Source: Myotis daubentonii (lineage: Eukaryota; Chordata; Mammalia; Chiroptera; Vespertilionidae). From it: a DNA stretch of 64,000 nt. A program made the translations under genes and the position numbers. Under the pieces are notes generated by a model that saw only the letters and a program-made list of their open reading frames with translations, did not search any database and was not told where the DNA came from. Numbering within the stretch: the stretch's first letter is position 1; each line of letters begins with the position of its first letter. The stretch lies in assembly GCF_963259705.1 (NCBI RefSeq), contig NC_081842.1, positions 61,888,787-61,952,786 of the forward strand. Reading direction: 5' to 3'. Below, in pieces: positions 57,776-64,000 of the stretch.

Positions 57776-58234
57776 TCCTATATAATAAAAGGGTAATATG
57801 CAAATTGACCCTAACAGCAGAACCACTGGGAATGACTGGTCACTATGACACACACTGACCACTAGGGGGCAGATGCTCAATGCAGGAGCTGCTTCTGGTG
57901 GTCAGTGTGCTCCCACAGGGGGAGCTCTGCTCAGCCACAGGCAAGGCTGATGGCTGCCGGCACAGCGGTGGTGGTGGGAGCCTCTCCCGCCTCCTCAGCA
58001 GCACTAAGGATGCCCGACTGCAGCTTAGGCCTTCTCCCTGCTGGTAAGTGGACATCCCCCAAGGGCTGCCGGGCTGCCAGAGGGATGTCTGACTGCCAGC
58101 TTGGGCCCAATCCCCCAGGGAGCGGGCCTAAGCCAGCAGGTGGACATCCTCCAAGGGATCACAGACTGCAAGAGGGCATAGGCCAGGCTGAGGGACCCCC
58201 TGAGTGCACAAATTTTTGTGCACTGGGCCTCTAG
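57776..58234 (+). mobile_element. Helitron (HeliBat-type, non-autonomous)
   Basis: Begins TCCTATATAATAAAAGGG and ends with a near-perfect terminal hairpin at 58204-58223 (GTGCACAAA/TTTGTGCAC) and GGGCCTCTAG, followed by a host T. Carries a CTCF-core-like CCACTAGGGGGCAG at 57859-57872. Last of three contiguous units in the same orientation. Confidence 0.88.
57859..57872 (+). promoter_or_regulatory. CTCF-core-like motif in a Helitron
   Basis: CCACTAGGGGGCAG in the third unit of the array; a degraded inverted partner lies near 57894-57905. Confidence 0.45.
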
Positions 58235-58849
58235 TTTATAATAATCATTCTAACACATACTCCCTTAACCCACTTCTCCCTGATGATGCACTTGTTTCTT
58301 TGGTCAGCTGGTTCTATGATCAAATTACCTCCCCGTTCTGCCTCTTAACACCCAAGGTTCTTCCAACTTTCCTTTTTAAAACTTAGAGACTTTCCCTAGT
58401 GTTATTTAACCTAGAGACTTTCCCTAATGTCATAAAGTGCTTTGTATTCCACCTCAGATGGGGCTTGTTTTATGAAACATTTTATCCTGCAAATTTAACT
58501 CCTGAGAACACCATCAGACTGTATGTGAAGAACATGAAGTTCTATAGAAGGAAGGTGTTATGTACATTTATTTTTGTAGACTCAATGTCATCATAACAGT
58601 GTTCTACTGTGTTACTTTTTTGGGGAGAATTGAGATTATACCACTCCAAAATAAAACAGTTTGAGATACTGCCATGGACCTAATGTATTTTTTGTGATTA
58701 GAATAGCTTCTTTGTTGGCTCTCCCTGATGGATTTTAATCTCCTGTTAGTCCCATATTGTTCTGTAGTCCCAGGGCGCAGACATTCTTTTCAGAAGAGGT
58801 AACAGTTGATTTTGGCTTCCCAGGAGTTGGCTCTGGTAAACCACTGCTT
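58235..58849. other. Intron, small tandem duplication
   Basis: AGAGACTTTCCCTA occurs twice 28 bp apart (58384 and 58412). Nothing else recognised. Confidence 0.5.
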
Positions 58850-59599
58850 TCTTTCTTTTAAATTTTAATAGAAATATTGAAGTATAATTTATATTTCACA
58901 AAATTTACCCATTTAAAGTATAAAATTCAGCAGTCCAGTTTTAAAAGTTTTCCATAACCCTTAAAAGTCCTTGAACCTATTTGCATCAGTCCCTCCTCCC
59001 GCCACTCCAACCAATGTAACCACTGATTTGCTTGCTGTCTATAGATTTGTGTTTGCTGGGCATTTCATATAAATGAAATAATAAAGGATGCTGCTGTCTT
59101 TTGCATCTGATTTATTTCATTCAGCAAAATACTTTTGTAAGACTCATTATCCATGCTGTAACATGTATCAGTAGCTTGTTGCTTTTTATTTCTTGTGGTT
59201 AATTGTATGGATATTCCACATTTTGTTTATCCATTCACCAGTTGGTGAATGTTTTTCCATTTGGGGGTATTATATGAATAATGCTTTTATGAACATTCAC
59301 AGACAAGTCTTTGTGTACACATATATTTTCGTTTTATTTAGGTAGATTCCTAGGGATGGAATTGCCATGTTATATAGTAAGTTTATGTTAAACTACTTAA
59401 GAAACTGAAACTATTTTACATTCCCAGCAGCAGTGAGAGAGGCTTTCAGTTTCTCTACGTCCTTGTCAGTACTTGGTTTTGTCTTAGTTATAGCCACTAC
59501 TGTGGGTGTGTAATGGTATCTTATTGTGGTTTTAATATGCAGTGTCCTGAAGAGTGAATGTTGAGGGAGGGAGGGAGGGAGAAAGGGAGGAGGGAGAGA

Positions 59600-59671
<72 letters not shown>

Positions 59672-60450
59672 CGAAAGAGAGAGAGAGAAGGAGAAGACAG
59701 AAACATCCATTGGTTGCCTCTGGCACGTGCCCTGACCTAGTTAGTTATGTGCCCTGACTGGGGGTCAGACCTGTAATCTTTTGGAATATGGGATGATACT
59801 ACAACCAACTGAGCCACCTGTCTAGGCCTAGGTCTGTGGTACATTTTGAGTTGACTTTTGTGTGTGCTATGAGACAAGGTTCTGAGTTACTTTTTTTTTT
59901 CCTATTAATATTCAATTGTTCCAACACCATTTATTGAAAAAAACGATTCTTTCCCCCATTTAATTGTCTTGTACCATTGTTGAAAAGCATTTGACCATAA
60001 ATATAAGGGCTTATTTAAAGTATAAAATTCAATTATTGGTGGTCTGTCCTTGTGCTAGTAGCACAGTCTTGATCATTATAGCGCTATAGCAAACTTTGTA
60101 TGTACATAGTATGAATTCTCCAAATTATTTTTCAATATTCTTTTAGACTATTCTAGCACTTTCCATTTTCTTGTGTTTTAGTTTGTCAATATCAACAAAA
60201 AGCCTGCTGGGATATTGACCGGGAGTGCTCTGAATCTATAGATCATTTTGGGGAAAATTGGCACTTTAACAATATTGAATCATCCAGTCCTCATGACCAT
60301 TCCATAGCTGAACATTTATTTAGTCTTATTTGATTTATTTTATCAGCATTTTAGAGTTTTTGGGCTATAGTTCCTGCAGATATTTTTTTTAGATTTATGT
60401 ATAAGCGTTTAATATTGCAGTTGTGCTAATACGATGCTTTTTAAAAAATC
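58850..60450 (-). mobile_element. Old L1 3' region, antisense, split by a VES
   Basis: TCATTCAGCAAAATACTTTT, TATCCATTCACCAGTTGGTG, TAGGGATGGAATTGCCATG and, after the SINE, CCAACACCATTTATTGAAAA and AACAATATTGAATCATCCAG are antisense L1 ORF2/3' motifs in order. It ends about 310 bp before the IGSF11 exon. Confidence 0.82.
59560..59830 (-). mobile_element. VES-type SINE with expanded GA tract inside old L1
   Basis: A GGGA/GA repeat (59566-59695) followed by AGAAACATCCATTGGTTGCC and ACCAACTGAGCCACCTGTC. It splits the antisense L1 at 58850-60450. Confidence 0.8.
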
Positions 60451-60762
60451 AACCTTATTTTTCATCCCCATCACTGTGTCAAGTTTTGCTCAAACCCTGT
60501 CAGTTGAATTCTCCTATGTTATATTTGGCTAAATACCAAATAATGTCTTACAAAATGGAATATGTAGTCTCTACTATTTTTCATTTGTAGTTACTAAGAG
60601 GTAAAGAAAGGGATGAACAGTTTCTATTACTTTTTCTCAGTGACTGGTCAGTAGTTGTTTAGTAAGACTGTCATAGTTTGTATATACTATTAATCACATG
60701 AAAACACAGCTCTTTCTGTCCAGAAAGGATGGGCACATAACCTCCTGTCGGTTCTTCCGTAG

Positions 60763-60926
60763 GTGTCACGGTTTCCCTGGAAGTCTCAGAGAGCCCTGGG
60801 AGTGTCCAGGTGGCCCGGGGTCAGACAGCAGTCCTGCCCTGTACTTTCACTACCAGTGCTGCCCTCATCAACCTCAATGTCATTTGGATGGTCATTCCTC
60901 TCGCCAATGCCAACCAACCTGAGCAG
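60763..60926 (+). CDS. IGSF11: IGSF11 exon, N-terminal half of V-set Ig domain (partial CDS)
   Basis: The 164-bp exon sits between an AG acceptor (60761-60762, after the pyrimidine-rich stretch 60741-60760) and a GT donor (60927). The first two bases complete a codon begun in an upstream exon; 54 codons follow and the exon ends on a codon boundary. The peptide contains [17 protein letters not shown], then [11 protein letters not shown] with the first Ig cysteine, then VIWMV with the core tryptophan, and ends NANQPEQ. I recognise this as IGSF11 (VSIG3, BT-IgSF), a single-pass cell-surface homophilic adhesion molecule of the CTX/CAR family, expressed in brain and testis and reported to bind VISTA. 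It is the start of the mature ectodomain; the signal peptide lies on an earlier exon outside the window. The residues before SLEV read VTV, where I recall VAA in human. Family and gene are near certain; the exon number depends on the transcript. Confidence 0.96.
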
Positions 60927-62351
60927 GTACTTCTGTTCCATCTTGTGCTGCCTCTAGGATATTAATCTTTCCCGAGGAGGCGGGTAGGAAAGCATCCTGA
61001 GTACATGTTTGATTTCTAGAGAAAGGTGGCAAGTTCAGTGTGCACCGCCTGTGCTGCTTTAAGTCCTACTCCTGCATTAAGTCAACTATCAGAAGAGACT
61101 TTTTAGAAATATTAATAGATGTCAAGATCTTTCTGAGAATTTTAGGTAGGAACCTGGAATTTCATTAAAAAAAAATCACAAGGCTGATTATATACCAAAG
61201 CAAAATACATTTTGAAAGGTAAGGACTGAAACTAGTTGGATGAGAAAGTACTTTTTAAAGATTGTGATAATATTAAGAAAGTAGTACTTGAATTTTTTGG
61301 CTGATTTTACAAGTATTTTAAACAAAGCCAGCTGGCATACTAGAGTCTCAAACAAATTAGGGTACATGAAAATAGAAGTTATTTCCTAATAAGGTGTTTC
61401 AATTATAGGCAAAAGACCCATAATATGTGATAGCCACTGCAGAAAAGAATGCTCAGAAGATTAATGCATTGTGATTATGACTATACCTTCATTCCCAGAG
61501 TTAATTATTTCTGTTATGAAGCTTTCCTGCTTCAATAAACTTATCACCACCTAAAATATTTGATAAGCTGAATTTTCTGAAGGGATTTGGGCTGGCAGGA
61601 AAGGGTGAGGACATAACCTCCTATTCATTCCTCTGTAGGGGAACAAATAGATTTAATTGGAACTTCTTGAATTTCTTTAAACTATGGAACTTGTGTAATT
61701 GGACTGAGCCTTTGAGATCATTTTGTTCAACTTCATCATTTTAGGAGTCAATGACTGAGTCAAACAGGCAAAGAAAGACTTGGCCGTGGTTACGCAAACA
61801 TTTACTGGTAGAGTTGAATAGAACCAAGTCCCCCACTCTCAGACCGAAGGGCTTTTTGCAGCACCGCTCCTCTGAGTCCCCTCCCGTGAAAGTTAACTTT
61901 GATAACAGAAATTGATATAAGAACAGCAATCATGGGTTTATAACTCTCCTTCCCTTTTATGACATTCATGTATATTCAATCATTACCTGTGATCTATTTT
62001 GTGACCTAGTAAGCATGAGAATAGCAGTGCTCATTAAAAAATTTTTTTTTTAATTTGGATCTAATTTTTTGAACTAGTAAAAATATTTATGGGCTGATAA
62101 TAGCATAGCATAAAGATATTTTCTTCATTCTGATGAGTCAGGTGAGGAAATAACGTTATTCTAATTTGGTATGTAAGAATTTAGTATCCCTAGATACTTA
62201 CAGACAGGTGTTATAGTCAGAACTTGGTGGCAACTCTAAGTTAGAAATAAAGTTTTCTAATGTTTAGTGCCGTCTAGTGTTTACTAGGTAGTTATAGTTA
62301 TGTGTCCAGGAGATGCAGTGGCCAGTTCATTGACGTTGCTTTCTTTTGCAG
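60927..62351 (+). other. IGSF11: IGSF11 intron between the two V-set exons
   Basis: GT-AG intron of 1425 bp in phase 0. It holds a degraded MIR-like stretch near 61700-61860 and a second copy of the upstream acceptor region at 61599-61640 (see findings). I saw no open coding segment bounded by splice sites. Confidence 0.85.
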
Positions 62352-62559
62352 GTCATTCTGTATCAGGGTGGACAGATGTTTGATGGTGCCCCCCAGTTCC
62401 ATGGCAGGGTAGGATTTGCAGGCACCATGCCAGCCACCAATGTCTCTATCTTCATTAACAACACTCAGCTATCAGACACTGGCACCTACCAGTGTTTGGT
62501 TAACAACCTTCCGGATAGAGGGGGCAGAAACATTGGGGTCACCGGTCTCACAGTCTTAG
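62352..62559 (+). CDS. IGSF11: IGSF11 exon, C-terminal half of V-set Ig domain (partial CDS)
   Basis: The 208-bp exon follows the acceptor TTCTTTTGCAG (62341-62351) and stops at a GTGAGT donor starting at 62560. It opens in phase 0, directly continuing the previous exon, and leaves one base of a split codon (phase 1). It encodes [12 protein letters not shown], a strand with [16 protein letters not shown], the V-set hallmark DTGTYQC with the second disulfide cysteine, then GLTVL at the domain end. Two N-glycosylation sequons are visible (NVS and NNT). With the exon 1.4 kb upstream it completes one V-set domain whose two cysteines should pair. The open frame runs a few codons past the donor before a stop, so the splice site rather than that stop marks the exon end. 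No frameshift or stop is seen inside the exon, so the gene looks functional here. Confidence 0.96.
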
Positions 62560-62832
62560 GTGAGTGATAGCAAATGTCCCAAGCACTTGGACCTTACTTA
62601 CAAATCTCCTCTCAAGCGCGTTTACTTCTGCCTGTCCTACACTCACAGTCCTCTTGTGGCCTTCTCCTGTCAGCTCTCCGGCCAGCCCACGTGCTCTCTG
62701 CTTCTCTGTGCTTCTTAGTCTCCCCCACCCCCGCCCCCGCCACGCTCCATTTTAGTAGCTCTCTAAAGTTCACTTCCTGGATAAAGATGATATACAATAC
62801 CATCACAAGTGGCCTCTCACTTACCTTAGGAT

Positions 62833-63041
62833 CAGGGGTGGGCAAACTTTTTGACTCGACGGCCACAATGGGTTCTTAAACTGGACCGGAGGGCCGGAAC
62901 AAAAGCATGGATGGAGTGTTTGTGTGAACTAATATAAATTCAAAGTAAACATCATTACATTAAAGGGTACGGTCTTTTTTTTTTTTTTTTTTTTTTTTTA
63001 GTTTTATTCATTTCAAACGGGCCGGATCCAGCCCGCGGCTG
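62833..63041 (+). mobile_element. Non-autonomous hAT MITE, copy 3, with subterminal deletion
   Basis: Same family as 16041 and 17180. The target duplication CTTAGGAT is perfect at 62825-62832 and 63042-63049. The right end keeps CGGCTG but lacks about 18 bp just inside it, including the TTTGCCCA part of the inverted repeat. A long T run (about 62976-62999) sits in the middle. It lies 270 bp into the intron after the second V-set exon. Confidence 0.88.
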
Positions 63042-63294
63042 CTTAGGATTCTGCAGGATAGGATGTATTGTTGAGAGCAAGTTAAATCAAAAATTATTTA
63101 TGAGTATGAAGCGGAAGTTTCAGCCCATGTGAAAATAGTTAGCTACTTCATCATGTCTATGTAACTCTGAGTAGGCTCACCAATTGTTGGTTTACACTTC
63201 TCATCCTGGCAAGATTTTAATAATAGTGCCTCTCACTCTCAAAAATATCCTTATTTAAATAATAAGTTATATGATCAATTTGGTCTTAATATGA

Positions 63295-63385
63295 AGACCA
63301 AATAGATTAGGGCCTTTTCCAAGGTTATATAGTCAAGAAGCACAATAAAGTTTAGATTAAAATATAGGTCTCTTGACTCAACTCA
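63295..63385 (-). mobile_element. MIR-like fragment, antisense
   Basis: CCTTTTCCAAGGTTATATAG and ATTAAAATATAGGTCTCTTG resemble the reverse of the MIR core. Confidence 0.45.
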
Positions 63386-64000
63386 GAATTCTTTCCATTA
63401 TACTGGCAAGTTAGACTATCTAATACTTAATTATATCCACTCTCAACCATGTTATATTTCTCAGTTTCACTGCCTCTGAGGTAAAACATTGCCTCTGAAA
63501 TGAATGCTTATGGCAGAAGTGGCTAAGTGCAGTTCATTTGGGGAGACCGAGGAAGTACTTAGAAAAGGCTGATGCTTTTGATGGTCCTTCATCCTATTCG
63601 AGTATCAGAACTTGCTCCCATGCTCCTTGGCAAGCTCTCTCCCCATCCCTTCCATTATTGAGTCACTTGAGGACACCAGTGCCTGGGGTTCTTGACATTT
63701 TTCTTCCTTGGGTGAGGATATGCTATAGCCTTGGTGCCTTGTCCTCCCAGTTTTCAAACAGATTAAGAAAACTAAGAGCCAGGTTGGAGAATTCTACCCT
63801 AGAAGTATCATTCATTTTAATATTTTAAAATTGGAGGCTTTTAGATACTCTTGAGTACTGAATACTATTGGAATTTAATATTATTTTGATGCTTATGCCT
63901 GTAAGTTAGATAACTAACTTCCCACATTCTCCAAGTTTATTTTTTTTCATTTTTTTAAAGGAAGGAACAAAGCCTTTAATTTATTTTATAGTTAATGCTG

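Larger units (their letters stand above)
1..60762 (+). other. IGSF11: Part of IGSF11 first long intron (inferred)
   Basis: No exon with matching phase and splice sites was recognised upstream of 60763. Because the exon at 60763 begins just after the signal-peptide junction, everything before it should be the intron that follows the signal-peptide exon, which is very long in mammals. This is inference: an unrecognised alternative first exon could lie inside. Confidence 0.75.
62560..64000 (+). other. IGSF11: Start of the next IGSF11 intron
   Basis: Begins with the GTGAGT donor. It contains the hAT MITE at 62833-63041 and a MIR relic on the - strand near 63295-63385. The remainder shows no recognisable feature. 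The next exon (second Ig domain) is beyond the window. Confidence 0.85.

Noticed and set aside
59554..59757. Arg-Glu or Ser-Leu repeat proteins
   Set aside because: Translations of the GA tract in a VES SINE; the same applies at 6425-6685.
60698..60957. Two + frames across the first V-set exon
   Set aside because: They are in the wrong phase; the phase giving [10 protein letters not shown] joins correctly to the next exon.
62564..62755. Frame following the second V-set exon
   Set aside because: It starts after the splice donor; intronic C-rich sequence.

Overview
The window is mammalian nuclear DNA, almost certainly from a vespertilionid bat. tRNA-derived VES SINEs, non-autonomous rolling-circle Helitrons of the HeliBat type (5' TC with a TATAATAAAAG-like start, 3' hairpin and CTAG end), young hAT MITEs with CTAGA-like 8-bp target duplications and half-L1 (HAL1) elements together point to that family. 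Mammal-wide relics (MIR, L2, Tigger, MER5-like Charlie, old L1) lie beneath them.

Only one host gene is visible. Two exons on the + strand at 60763-60926 and 62352-62559 encode the N-terminal V-set immunoglobulin domain of IGSF11 (VSIG3/BT-IgSF), a homophilic adhesion protein of the CTX/CAR family. Bases 1-60762 are then part of the long first intron, 60927-62351 is the next intron, and 62560-64000 opens the following intron. The first exon (signal peptide) and the downstream exons (second Ig domain, transmembrane segment, cytoplasmic tail) are not in the window. I found no second protein-coding host gene, no RNA gene, no CRISPR array and no microbial feature.

Layout. 1-7150: unique intron with MIR/L2 relics, one VES inside a MIR and a second VES carrying a GA repeat. 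7168-9067: complete HAL1 on the + strand, ORF1 broken. 9-16 kb: unique sequence, L2, a compound GT/GA repeat beside a 20-bp perfect hairpin, and a small mariner MITE. 16.0-17.4 kb: two nearly identical hAT MITEs in opposite orientation flanking a Helitron. 20.8-22.4 kb: a longer hAT element, an LTR and an L1 tail. 25.2-25.9 kb: two Helitron units head to tail. 30 kb: Tigger remnant. 32.5-33.7 kb: LTR, hAT MITE, L1 tail. 36.3 kb: palindromic hAT MITE. 38.5-39.8 kb: the longest Helitron. 44.6-46.7 kb: L1 and Helitron mosaic. 48.2-49 kb: Helitron inside an L1 tail. 50.9 and 53.7 kb: further Helitrons. 54.3-58.2 kb: a 4-kb block made of a HAL1 with intact ORF1 on the - strand followed by three Helitron units head to tail. 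58.8-60.5 kb: old antisense L1 split by a VES. The IGSF11 exons follow.

The most interesting signals are a composite Helitron junction that recurs identically at two places 32 kb apart, CTCF-core-like motifs carried by several Helitrons, two HAL1 copies that share 5' region and ORF1 but have different 3' modules, and a palindromic hAT MITE with a perfect 8-bp target duplication.
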